From Proteobacteria bacterium UBA6522 (GTDB taxonomy: Bacteria; Pseudomonadota; Gammaproteobacteria; Steroidobacterales; Rariloculaceae), in NCBI GenBank assembly GCA_002434915.1, contig DJLG01000110.1, forward strand, positions 1,868 through 47,336: a stretch of DNA of 45,469 nucleotides. The letters run 5' to 3'. Both the position numbers and the translations under genes were made by a program. Shown here one piece after another: positions 26,266-34,382 of this stretch. Position 1 is the first letter of the stretch. Every line of letters begins with the position of its first letter. The notes below the pieces were generated by a model. It was not told the origin of the DNA. It saw only the letters and a program-made list of their open reading frames with translations, and did not search any database.

Positions 26266-27312
26266 ATGCCACAAACAGGGAGTAGGGCCTTCGAGCTCGC
26301 AGAGCAAGGACTTTTACCCGATATGGTTATTCGGTTAGGGATACGTCGACTATTGAAAGCAAGGCTGATTGAGATAGGAGAGCAAGACTGCGAAAGTATG
26401 ATCTTTGATCAGCAACGCTTCATAGAGATGATGAATGCTAGTGAAATTGCGCCAGTACCTCATTTGGCCAATGAGCAGCATTATGAAGTGCCAGCTGAGT
26501 TTTTTAAATTAGTCCTTGGAGGACGTTTGAAATATAGCTGTGGATATTGGCCTAAAGATGAGATGACATTGGAAGAAGCGGAATCTGCCGCACTGAAGGT
26601 AACAGCGGAGCGAGCACTTTTAAAAAATGGCCAGACAATTTTAGATCTTGGTTGTGGTTGGGGTTCTTTTAGCTTGTGGGCAGCAGAGAATTATCCGGAC
26701 AGTTCCATTACTGCGGTATCTAATTCCAGTGCTCAGCGGGTTGCAATTGAGGCTGAGATAGAACGACGTAATCTCAAAAATTTAACTGTTCTTACACAGG
26801 ATATGAATGAGTTTGAACCAGTGACTAAGTTTGATCGAATTCTCTCAATAGAAATGTTTGAGCATATGAGAAATTACAGATTATTTTTTAATCGTATTTC
26901 TAAATGGTTAAATCCTGAAGGACGATTTTTTATGCATATCTTTTGTCATCGATCTACTGCATATGAGTTTGTTGATAGTGGTCCAAGTGACTGGATGACT
27001 AGACACTTTTTTTCAGGAGGGATAATGCCAAGCGATGATTTGCCCCTTAGGTTTCAAGAGGACCTTACTTTATGTGGAAAGTGGCGTTGGGATGGTAATC
27101 ATTATAAAAAAACAGCAAATGCTTGGTTGCAAAATATGGACTCTCAGCAAAGTGAAGTTATGCCTGTCATGTGTTCAACATATGGTGAAAAATTGTCAAG
27201 CAAGTGGTGGATGCGTTGGAGAATATTTTTTATGGCTTGCTCTGAATTGTTCGGTTATGAAAAGGGGCAGCAATGGTGGGTAGGCCACTATTTATTTAAA
27301 CGCGCTAATTGA
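26266..27312 (+). CDS. Cyclopropane-fatty-acid-synthase-family methyltransferase (UfaM-like candidate)
   Basis: 348 residues; AGGAG (26254-26258) lies seven bases upstream. A SAM-binding Rossmann fold is shown by I-L-D-L-G-C-G-W-G-S near residues 125-134, followed by I-T-A-V-S-N-S and E-M-F-E-H-M-R-N-Y. The region Q-H-Y-E-V-P-A-E-F-F, Y-S-C-G-Y-W resembles the lipid-acceptor part of CFA synthases, but the protein is shorter and diverges strongly from the true CFA synthase encoded at 30687. Such relatives methylate lipid-bound fatty acids, for example (from memory) UfaM of furan fatty acid synthesis in Rhodobacter. First gene of a six-gene operon; the match to UfaM is a suggestion to be tested by phylogeny. 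Confidence 0.87.
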   Translation: MPQTGSRAFELAEQGLLPDMVIRLGIRRLLKARLIEIGEQDCESMIFDQQRFIEMMNASEIAPVPHLANEQHYEVPAEFFKLVLGGRLKYSCGYWPKDEMTLEEAESAALKVTAERALLKNGQTILDLGCGWGSFSLWAAENYPDSSITAVSNSSAQRVAIEAEIERRNLKNLTVLTQDMNEFEPVTKFDRILSIEMFEHMRNYRLFFNRISKWLNPEGRFFMHIFCHRSTAYEFVDSGPSDWMTRHFFSGGIMPSDDLPLRFQEDLTLCGKWRWDGNHYKKTANAWLQNMDSQQSEVMPVMCSTYGEKLSSKWWMRWRIFFMACSELFGYEKGQQWWVGHYLFKRAN

Positions 27313-27357
27313 TGCTGATTACTGCTACGACTAATAGGCAAAAAATATATTTTTCAA

Positions 27358-27900
27358 ATGCGTTTTTATCTTAATCTTGTTGCTTTTCAGATAGGTTGGT
27401 TTGCATGTGTTTTTGGTGCGGCACATTCCATTCCTGTATTAGGGCCTATGGTGGTATTAGTAGTGATTGCGTTGCATTTGTTTTTATCAAAAAGGCCATA
27501 TAGAGAGTTAAGTCTCATAGGTATAGCAGGATTAATAGGTCTTTCATGGGATAGTTTTCTTGTAATAGCCGGTCTTGTAGCCTATCCGTCAGGTATGATT
27601 ATTGATAGTTTGGCTCCGTATTGGATAATCGCAATGTGGATGCTATTTGCTACTACACTTAATGTTTGTCTGCGATGGTTAAGAAAAAAGTACTTACTGA
27701 GTCTAGTTCTTGGTGCATTTATGGGCCCATTAACCTATTATTCTGGCGCAAAAATTGGAGGAATAAGTCTTTTAAATCAGATGGATAGCTTAATTTCGAT
27801 AGGGCTAGGATGGGCAGTGATATTACCCCTGCTAAGTGAGCTTTCTAGAAGATTAGATGGTTCCGGTATTCCTGAGGGCTTTAATCACCCCAATGTTTGA
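27358..27900 (+). CDS. DUF2878-family membrane protein
   Basis: 180 residues, five to six membrane spans and no large soluble part. The sequence L-N-L-V-A-F-Q-I-G-W-F-A-C-V near the N-terminus, D-S-F-L-V near 63, W-I-I-A-M-W-M-L-F-A-T-T-L-N and G-P-L-T-Y-Y-S-G-A-K fit DUF2878, a family of uncertain function that occurs with CFA synthase, DUF1295 and DUF1365 genes. It starts 45 bases after the methyltransferase, and its stop overlaps the start of the DUF1295 gene by eight bases, so the two are translationally coupled. Confidence 0.88.
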   Translation: MRFYLNLVAFQIGWFACVFGAAHSIPVLGPMVVLVVIALHLFLSKRPYRELSLIGIAGLIGLSWDSFLVIAGLVAYPSGMIIDSLAPYWIIAMWMLFATTLNVCLRWLRKKYLLSLVLGAFMGPLTYYSGAKIGGISLLNQMDSLISIGLGWAVILPLLSELSRRLDGSGIPEGFNHPNV

Positions 27901-28663
27901 TTCTTACCTTTTGGCATTAGCAATTGTGATGAGCTTTGCCGTATTGGCATGGGGTGTGAGCCTACGGTTACGAGATGTCAGTATTGTAGATAGCATTTGG
28001 TCGTTAATGATAGCGGCCACATCAATAGCTTATTTTGCTCTAACCCCTCAAGTAGAGCCTAGAGGTTATATCGTTTTATTTCTTGTATGGATTTGGGGTA
28101 TTCGTTTATCTGTTTACCTCACCTGGAGAAACTGGGGCCTAGAGGAGGATTCCCGCTATAAAGAAATTCGAAAGAATAATGAGCCTAACTTTGAGGTAAA
28201 GAGTCTCTATATTATTTTTGGTTTACAGGCTTTTGCAGCATCAATTGTTTCTTTATCACTACTTGCTGGAATTGCTAGTCGGTCAGCGCTCGGATGGCTT
28301 GATTTGTTAGGACTCTTACTATGGGTTATTGGTTTTCTTTTTGAAAGTATTAGTGATCATCAACTCAGTCAGTTTCAATCTGATACAAACAATAAAAATC
28401 AGGTTCTTGATAAAGGGTTATGGAAGTACACTCGTCATCCAAACTACTTTGGAGATTTTTGTATTTGGTGGGGATTTTATTTGTTTGCTCTAAGCGCAGA
28501 AAGTTGGTGGGCTATTATTTCTCCATTACTTATGAGCTTTTTATTGTTAAGATTTTCTGGAGTAGCTGTTCTTGAAAAAACTATCAAGGCGCGTCGTCCC
28601 GCATATGTAGAGTATGTGAATTCTACAAATACATTTTTCCCTGGTCCTAGAAAAAAACCATAA
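27893..28663 (+). CDS. DUF1295-family membrane protein (steroid 5-alpha-reductase-like fold)
   Basis: 256 residues from the ATG at 27893, which overlaps the DUF2878 stop; an ATG at 27857 in the same frame is possible. About six to seven membrane spans. L-R-L-R-D-V-S-I-V-D-S-I-W-S and R-L-S-V-Y-L-T-W-R-N-W are the DUF1295 N-terminal signatures, and G-L-W-K-Y-T-R-H-P-N-Y-F-G-D-F near residue 180 is the motif shared with steroid 5-alpha reductases and isoprenylcysteine methyltransferases, which binds the cofactor. It may reduce or otherwise modify a lipid acyl chain. Third gene of the operon. Confidence 0.9.
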   Translation: MFDSYLLALAIVMSFAVLAWGVSLRLRDVSIVDSIWSLMIAATSIAYFALTPQVEPRGYIVLFLVWIWGIRLSVYLTWRNWGLEEDSRYKEIRKNNEPNFEVKSLYIIFGLQAFAASIVSLSLLAGIASRSALGWLDLLGLLLWVIGFLFESISDHQLSQFQSDTNNKNQVLDKGLWKYTRHPNYFGDFCIWWGFYLFALSAESWWAIISPLLMSFLLLRFSGVAVLEKTIKARRPAYVEYVNSTNTFFPGPRKKP

Positions 28664-28670
28664 ACTTGAT

Positions 28671-29912
28671 ATGAAAATTGCAATAATCGGAGCTGGAGTT
28701 TCCGGTAATACTGTTGCCTATCGACTGCATGAAAAGCATGACATAACAATATTTGAGGCTGAAGATTATATTGGTGGGCATGTAAATACTATTGATGTAG
28801 TTGAAGATGAGTCTGTAATCTCAGTTGATACTGGTTTTATCGTTTTTAACGATCGTACTTATCCCCAATTTACTTCGATTCTTAAAGACCTGGCCGTACC
28901 TTCTCAGGCGAGTGAGATGAGTTTTAGTGTGAGTTGTGAAAGTTCAGGGCTTGAATATAACGGCGCTAATTTTAATAAACTTTTTTGCCAGAGAAGTAAT
29001 TTTTTTCGATGGTCCTTTTATCAGATGATTTATGACATATTACGTTTTAATCATTTTGCGCCACGCGATTTAGTAGATGCAGATGCTAGTACGTTGCTCT
29101 GTGATTATTTAGATAAAAACGATTACTCTCCGCAATTCATAAACCAATATCTATTGCCGATGTGTGCTGCTATATGGTCTGCGGATCCTATGGCCATTGA
29201 GAAAGCTCCACTAATTTTTCTAGTTCGTTTTATGGAAAATCATGGCTTGTTAAGTATTAATAACCGTCCCCAATGGGGAGTAATAAAAGGAGGGTCAAAA
29301 AACTATATTAATCAAATGGCTAGTGCATATTCTTCTAAGATTAGATTGTCTACTCATGTCCAATGGGTTAAGCGATATCCAGGTTTTATAGAGATAAAAG
29401 CATCTGGAAGTGAGGTGCAACGGTTTGATGAGGTATTTTTAGCCTGTCACAGTGATCAAGCTTTACAACTATTAGCTGACCCTTCTCCTCTTGAAAAAGA
29501 GATTTTAGGAGCTATTAATTATCAATCTAATGAAGCGATTCTTCATACAGATGATTTGATTTTGCCAAGACGTAAATTAGCATGGGCAGCTTGGAACTAT
29601 TACATTCCAAAAGAACATGATGGTTCTGCATCTGTTACATACAATATGAATATTCTTCAAGGTTTAAAGTCTAAAAACATCTATTGTGTGACACTGAATG
29701 ATTCTGAAAGAATTCGACCGGATAAGATTATCAAAAGAATTATTTACCATCATCCAGTATTTACACAGGCAAGCATGGCAGCCCAGAAACGTCATAAAGA
29801 GATAAGCGGGGTTAATAGAACCTATTACTGTGGGGCTTATTGGGGAAATGGTTTTCATGAGGATGGTGTTGTAAGTGCTCTATCTGCCATAGAAGGTTTC
29901 GAGGAAAAATAA
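28671..29912 (+). CDS. FAD/NAD(P)-binding amine-oxidase-like protein of the lipid operon
   Basis: 413 residues. The N-terminal Rossmann motif I-I-G-A-G-V-S-G (residues 4-11) is followed by an acidic end of beta-2 (F-E-A-E-D-Y-I-G-G-H-V-N-T), typical of the COG2907-type flavin oxidoreductases. Further signatures: D-T-G-F-I-V-F-N-D-R-T-Y-P, G-V-I-K-G-G-S-K-N-Y and, near the end, Y-Y-C-G-A-Y-W-G-N-G-F-H-E-D-G. A related Rhodobacter gene (UfaD, from memory) desaturates a methylated fatty acid on the way to furan fatty acids. It begins seven bases after DUF1295. Confidence 0.9.
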   Translation: MKIAIIGAGVSGNTVAYRLHEKHDITIFEAEDYIGGHVNTIDVVEDESVISVDTGFIVFNDRTYPQFTSILKDLAVPSQASEMSFSVSCESSGLEYNGANFNKLFCQRSNFFRWSFYQMIYDILRFNHFAPRDLVDADASTLLCDYLDKNDYSPQFINQYLLPMCAAIWSADPMAIEKAPLIFLVRFMENHGLLSINNRPQWGVIKGGSKNYINQMASAYSSKIRLSTHVQWVKRYPGFIEIKASGSEVQRFDEVFLACHSDQALQLLADPSPLEKEILGAINYQSNEAILHTDDLILPRRKLAWAAWNYYIPKEHDGSASVTYNMNILQGLKSKNIYCVTLNDSERIRPDKIIKRIIYHHPVFTQASMAAQKRHKEISGVNRTYYCGAYWGNGFHEDGVVSALSAIEGFEEK

Positions 29913-29916
29913 GGGC

Positions 29917-30687
29917 ATGGAAAGTTGTATTTTTGAAGGTCATATTAAGCACCATCGCTACTCGCCTGTTAGTCATGAATTTAAGTATCGCTTGTTCATG
30001 ATGTACATTGATTTAAACGAATTAGAGGACATATTTTGTGGACGATGGCTATGGTCATCTCATGGACTAGCACTTGCACAGTTTAGACGTAGTGATCACC
30101 TTGGCGATCCAGAACAGCCTTTAGACGAATCTGTTCGTGACCTAGTGGAGAAGAAAACTGGTCATCGACCTAGTGGGCCAATCCGATTATTAACACAGTT
30201 AAGTTATCTTGGTTATGGGTTCAGTCCAGTATGCTTTTACTATTGTTTTGATTCTTTAGGTAGGGATGTGGAGACGATTATTACCGAGGTAAATAATACG
30301 CCATGGGGAGAAAAGTATTGTTATGTATTATCAGATCCCACTAAAACTCAGAAAAATAATTTAAAATATTTCGAGCTTAGTAAAGATTTTCATGTTTCAC
30401 CTTTCATGGCGATGGATCTGGATTATGAGTGGAAGTTTTCTGATCCGTCGGAACGTATTTTTATACATATGAAGAATATAAAAAACGGAGATGCATTTTT
30501 TGAGGCTATATTGAGTCTCGGTAGATCTGAAATAACTGGACGATCATTAGCACGTTTGCTCATAGTTTATCCCCTAATTACGATAAAATTAGTTATAGGC
30601 ATTTATTGGCAAGCATTGCGTTTATGGTTGAAGAGATGCCCAGTTCATGATCACCCTAATAAGAGTAAAGTTATAACGGCTAAGTAA
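29917..30687 (+). CDS. DUF1365-family protein
   Basis: 256 residues. The family's start I-F-E-G-H-I-K-H-H-R-Y-S-P-V-S-H-E-F-K-Y appears within the first 30 residues, followed by R-L-L-T-Q-L-S-Y-L-G-Y-G-F-S-P-V-C-F-Y-Y-C near 88-105 and N-T-P-W-G-E-K. DUF1365 genes nearly always lie between the flavin oxidoreductase and a CFA synthase, as here, suggesting a role in the same lipid pathway. Its biochemical function is unknown. It starts four bases after the flavoprotein gene and its stop overlaps the CFA synthase start (TAATG). Confidence 0.92.
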   Translation: MESCIFEGHIKHHRYSPVSHEFKYRLFMMYIDLNELEDIFCGRWLWSSHGLALAQFRRSDHLGDPEQPLDESVRDLVEKKTGHRPSGPIRLLTQLSYLGYGFSPVCFYYCFDSLGRDVETIITEVNNTPWGEKYCYVLSDPTKTQKNNLKYFELSKDFHVSPFMAMDLDYEWKFSDPSERIFIHMKNIKNGDAFFEAILSLGRSEITGRSLARLLIVYPLITIKLVIGIYWQALRLWLKRCPVHDHPNKSKVITAK

Positions 30688-31976
30688 TGAAAAATTCAAT
30701 ATCTCATAGTTCTAATGATGGTTCTTTTGGCAAAAGTAAACTACCATTTTTTTCGGGGTTTTCTCGTAGGCTTGTGCATCATCGTCTCGGGAGCTTAACG
30801 ACGGATCGGTTAATAATTACTGAGGGAGATAGATCCTGGGAATTTGGTAGTTCAGATAACAATATTGAAAATATAGCAAAGATTTTTGTACATGATTCCC
30901 GTTGCTATAGAGATGTTGCGTTTGGTGGAACTGTTGGTGCTGGTGAGGCCTATATGAAAGGCTATTGGAGCACAGATGATTTAACTAACGTGGTTCGTGT
31001 TTTGCTAAGAAACAGAAAGTTATTAAATAATATGGAGACAGGATTAGCTCGTTTTTCTGAGCCTGCCAACAAAATTTTCCATTGGTTGAATCATAATAGT
31101 AAATCGGGTAGCAGAAAAAATATTTCTGCTCATTATGATTTGGGGAATGATTTTTTCCGTCTCTGGCTTGATGATTCACTAATGTATTCTTCAGCTATTT
31201 TTGAAACTCCTCGTATGACGTTAGAAGAAGCTTCTCTAACAAAAATGAGAAGGATTTGTGAAAAACTGGAATTATCCTCTTCTGATAAAGTGCTTGAAAT
31301 TGGTGCTGGATGGGGAGGTTTAGCGGTTTATGCGGCAAAAAAATACGGGTGCCAGGTAACTACTACTACCATTTCTCAAGAGCAATATAGCTTTGCATTA
31401 AATCGAGTAAAAGAAGAAGGGCTAGAGGATTATGTTACTGTTTTAAAAAAAGATTATAGGGATTTAGAAGGTCAGTTTGATAAGCTAGTTTCTGTTGAGA
31501 TGTTAGAGGCTATAGGGCATGAATTTATAGATACTTATTTTGAAAAATGTAATAGCCTTCTAAAATCAGATGGCATGATGTTGCTTCAGACCATTACTAT
31601 TGCTCATTCAGAATATGAGCGCGCTAAACAGTCTGTTGACTTTATCCAGAGATATATATTTCCTGGTGGATGTTTATCTTCAGTTCAAGTTTTAAAAAAT
31701 TCAGTAACTCGTGTTCCTAACTTGATTCTTCATCATCTTGAGGAAATCGGTCTTGATTATGCAATGACAATAAGGCATTGGAGGCAACGAATGTTTGAAA
31801 AAATTTCAGATATTCGATCTCTTGGTTATTCAGAAGAATTTATTAGAATGTGGGAGTTCTATTTTTGTTATTGTGAGGGTGGTTTTGTTGAGCGCGCAAT
31901 TGGGGATGTGCAACTTCTTTTGGTTAAGCCTGAGAGCAAGCCAAATATAAATTTTGCTGTTTCAGCATCAGTTTAA
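30687..31976 (+). CDS. cfa: Cyclopropane-fatty-acyl-phospholipid synthase
   Basis: 429 residues, the usual length. It transfers a methylene group from SAM to the double bond of unsaturated phospholipid acyl chains. Visible landmarks are S-A-H-Y-D-L-G-N-D-F-F near residue 146 (lipid-binding helix), M-Y-S-S-A-I-F, the SAM motif V-L-E-I-G-A-G-W-G-G near 205, V-S-V-E-M-L-E-A-I-G-H near 270 and the C-terminal Y-F-C-Y-C-E-G-G-F. Last gene of the operon. Together with the CFA-like protein at 26266 the operon holds two SAM-dependent lipid methyltransferases. Confidence 0.94.
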   Translation: MKNSISHSSNDGSFGKSKLPFFSGFSRRLVHHRLGSLTTDRLIITEGDRSWEFGSSDNNIENIAKIFVHDSRCYRDVAFGGTVGAGEAYMKGYWSTDDLTNVVRVLLRNRKLLNNMETGLARFSEPANKIFHWLNHNSKSGSRKNISAHYDLGNDFFRLWLDDSLMYSSAIFETPRMTLEEASLTKMRRICEKLELSSSDKVLEIGAGWGGLAVYAAKKYGCQVTTTTISQEQYSFALNRVKEEGLEDYVTVLKKDYRDLEGQFDKLVSVEMLEAIGHEFIDTYFEKCNSLLKSDGMMLLQTITIAHSEYERAKQSVDFIQRYIFPGGCLSSVQVLKNSVTRVPNLILHHLEEIGLDYAMTIRHWRQRMFEKISDIRSLGYSEEFIRMWEFYFCYCEGGFVERAIGDVQLLLVKPESKPNINFAVSASV

Positions 31977-32006
31977 GATTAACTGTAGAAAGGTATAGGT
32001 AATTGC

Positions 32007-33446
32007 GTGTTAGATAATAGACAGTTCTATATTAACGGTGAATGGTGTTCTCCATCTAAGGTTAATGATTTTGAGGTAATTGATCCTTCAACAGAGAATG
32101 TTGTTAGTGTTATTTCTTTGGGTGGTTTATCTGATACTAATGATGCTGTATCGGCAGCTAATGCGGCCTTTGAGGGATGGTCTCAGTCAGCTAAGCAGGA
32201 TAGGGTCGAATTACTAAAGAAAATACTTAATATTTATAAGCAAAGATCTGAAGATATAGCACAAGCTATTAGCCTTGAAATGGGGGCTCCTATCGATATG
32301 GCAAGAACTCAGCAGGTTGGCGCAGGTATGAGAAACATTGAGGGGTTTTTGTCTGCTTTAGAAAGTTTTGAGTTTGAGAGTAGCCTTGGAGAACATGCAC
32401 CTGAAGATAGAATAATTTTTGAGGCAATTGGTGTTTGTGGCTTGATTACGCCATGGAATTGGCCAATGAATCAAATGACTTTAAAAGTGATACCAGCTTT
32501 GGCAGCGGGTTGTACGATGGTTCTTAAACCATCAGAAATAGCGCCTTTATCAGGCATGATACTTGCTGAAATTATGCATGATTCTGGGACCCCAGCTGGT
32601 GTATTTAACCTAGTCAATGGTGATGGTATAGGTGTAGGGACCCAACTTAGCTCACATCCAAATGTAGATATGATTTCTTTTACCGGCTCTACACGAGCAG
32701 GGTCAGATATTTCTAAAAATGCTGCCTCAACATATAAGCGTGTTCATTTAGAACTTGGCGGGAAAGGCGCAAATATTATTTTTGCTGATGCTGATGAAAA
32801 AGCTATAAAACGTGGTGTATTACATTGTTTTAATAACACTGGACAGTCGTGTAATGCCCCGACGCGTATGCTAGTGGAACGAAATCTTTATGATGATGCT
32901 ATTGCTATGGCTACTGATATTGCTGATTCCTATGCCGTCGGGCCGGCTTCTGAAGAGGGTAGGCATGCTGGGCCTGTAGTTAGTCAAATTCAGTTTGAAA
33001 AAATACAAAATTGTATAAAAAAAGGTATTGATGAGGGTGCACGACTGGTTGCGGGAGGATTAGGATTGCCAGAAGGAATGGACTATGGGTATTTTGTAAG
33101 ACCTACAGTATTTTGTGATGTTTCGAATGATATGAGTATTGCTCAAGAAGAAATTTTTGGTCCAGTCTTATCGATTATTCCTTTTGACACCGAAGAGGAG
33201 GCTGTTCGTATTGCAAATGATAGTCCTTATGGACTTACAAATTATATTCAAAGTGTAGATGGTGCTAAGCGAAATCGTGTGGCTCGCCGACTTCGATCTG
33301 GAATGGTTGAAATGAATGGGAAACCACGCAGTATGGGTAGCCCATTTGGTGGGATGAAGGCGTCAGGAAATGGCCGTGAAGGCGGTGTCTGGGGTATTGA
33401 AGAGTATCTTGAAACCAAAGCTATTAGTGGTTGGTCAGATAGCTAA
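32007..33446 (+). CDS. NAD(P)-dependent aldehyde dehydrogenase
   Basis: 479 residues from a GTG start. All ALDH landmarks are present: T-P-W-N-W-P-M-N, K-P-S-E-I-A-P, F-T-G-S-T-R-A-G, the catalytic base Glu249 in H-L-E-L-G-G-K, the nucleophile Cys282 in N-T-G-Q-S-C-N-A-P, and E-E-I-F-G-P-V-L. It oxidises an aldehyde to the acid; the substrate is unknown. It lies 30 bases after the cfa gene and eight before the MaoC-like gene, so it may extend the operon. A second possibility is that it serves the MaoC/DUF1330/MHS-transporter group. Confidence 0.94.
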   Translation: MLDNRQFYINGEWCSPSKVNDFEVIDPSTENVVSVISLGGLSDTNDAVSAANAAFEGWSQSAKQDRVELLKKILNIYKQRSEDIAQAISLEMGAPIDMARTQQVGAGMRNIEGFLSALESFEFESSLGEHAPEDRIIFEAIGVCGLITPWNWPMNQMTLKVIPALAAGCTMVLKPSEIAPLSGMILAEIMHDSGTPAGVFNLVNGDGIGVGTQLSSHPNVDMISFTGSTRAGSDISKNAASTYKRVHLELGGKGANIIFADADEKAIKRGVLHCFNNTGQSCNAPTRMLVERNLYDDAIAMATDIADSYAVGPASEEGRHAGPVVSQIQFEKIQNCIKKGIDEGARLVAGGLGLPEGMDYGYFVRPTVFCDVSNDMSIAQEEIFGPVLSIIPFDTEEEAVRIANDSPYGLTNYIQSVDGAKRNRVARRLRSGMVEMNGKPRSMGSPFGGMKASGNGREGGVWGIEEYLETKAISGWSDS

Positions 33447-33453
33447 GGCAAAG

Positions 33454-33918
33454 ATGTTAGGTAAGGTTAAGATAAAAGATCTTCCAAACCTCATTGGTAT
33501 AGAGATGGAGCCCTCTGCTTGGGTAAAAATCACACAAAATAGAGTTAATCTATTTGCTGAAGCGACTAATGATTTTCAGTTTATCCATGTCAACCCAGAA
33601 AGAGCTGCCAAAACGGACTTTGGAGGCCCGATAGTTCATGGATTCTTGCTGTTATCATTGTTACCTGAATTAAATTCGCAGCATTCCATTACTCCTGAGA
33701 ATCTTTTGATGAGCATTAATTATGGTTCAGATAAGGTTCGTTACTTGACGCCAGTACACGTGGGAAAACGTATCCGATCACTACAGAAAATAATAGATGT
33801 TAAACAAAAACAATCAGATCGGTGGCTTATTAAAAAAGATATAAAAGTTGAAATAGAGGGTGAAGAAAAACTTGCGCTTATAGCCGAGATGCTACAAATG
33901 TTAATTGTTAAACCGTAA
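33454..33918 (+). CDS. MaoC-family dehydratase
   Basis: 154 residues from the ATG at 33454, with AAGG five bases upstream; longer in-frame starts overlap the aldehyde dehydrogenase and are unlikely. The hot-dog fold hydratase motif F-A-E-A-T-N-D-F-Q-F-I-H-V-N-P-E-R-A (residues about 31-48) holds the catalytic Asp and His, followed by G-G-P-I-V-H-G-F-L. MaoC-like enzymes hydrate enoyl-CoA or similar thioesters. The start lies eight bases after the ALDH stop, suggesting co-expression. Confidence 0.92.
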   Translation: MLGKVKIKDLPNLIGIEMEPSAWVKITQNRVNLFAEATNDFQFIHVNPERAAKTDFGGPIVHGFLLLSLLPELNSQHSITPENLLMSINYGSDKVRYLTPVHVGKRIRSLQKIIDVKQKQSDRWLIKKDIKVEIEGEEKLALIAEMLQMLIVKP

Positions 33919-33957
33919 TGATTCATCTAGTTTAGTGTTCTGATTTTGGAGAAAAAT

Positions 33958-34275
33958 ATGTCAAATTCCCCCGTTTATGTTTTAGCTAATTTAGTTATAA
34001 AAAATTCTGAGCGTTATAGGGAGTATGAAAAAGGTTTTTTTCCTTTATTAAAGCGTCATGAAGGGAAATTAATAACCTTTGATGACAATAGTATCGAATT
34101 AGAGAAAGGTGAAGTCGGTCTTTCAGGACGTTTTGTTCTCTTCTCTTTTCCATCTGAAGAAAAAGCAAGCCAGTGGTATGAAGATCCAGAATATCGAGTA
34201 TTATCAGAACATCGGCATGCTTCTACAGAAACACAATTTCTTAGGTTAATTCATGGTATGCCCTCAAGAAAATAA
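33958..34275 (+). CDS. DUF1330-family protein
   Basis: 105 residues from the ATG at 33958; GGAG lies seven bases before it, so the in-frame TTG at 33946 is discounted. The DUF1330 pattern is Y-V-L-A-N-L-V-I-K-N, Y-E-K-G-F-F-P-L-L-K-R-H-E-G-K-L and F-P-S-E-E-K-A-S-Q-W-Y-E-D-P-E-Y. These proteins are ferredoxin-like (dimeric alpha-beta barrel) and their role is unknown. It lies 39 bases after the MaoC-like gene on the same strand. Confidence 0.88.
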   Translation: MSNSPVYVLANLVIKNSERYREYEKGFFPLLKRHEGKLITFDDNSIELEKGEVGLSGRFVLFSFPSEEKASQWYEDPEYRVLSEHRHASTETQFLRLIHGMPSRK

Positions 34276-34382
34276 GTGGTTATGTGCTGATAGTTAGTTC
34301 CGTAGATAACCGCGTTATTAGGGTTATATGTCTATAATTAAGTCATGCATATTTGTATGCCTTTCTGGGGAGGGCGCAGAAA

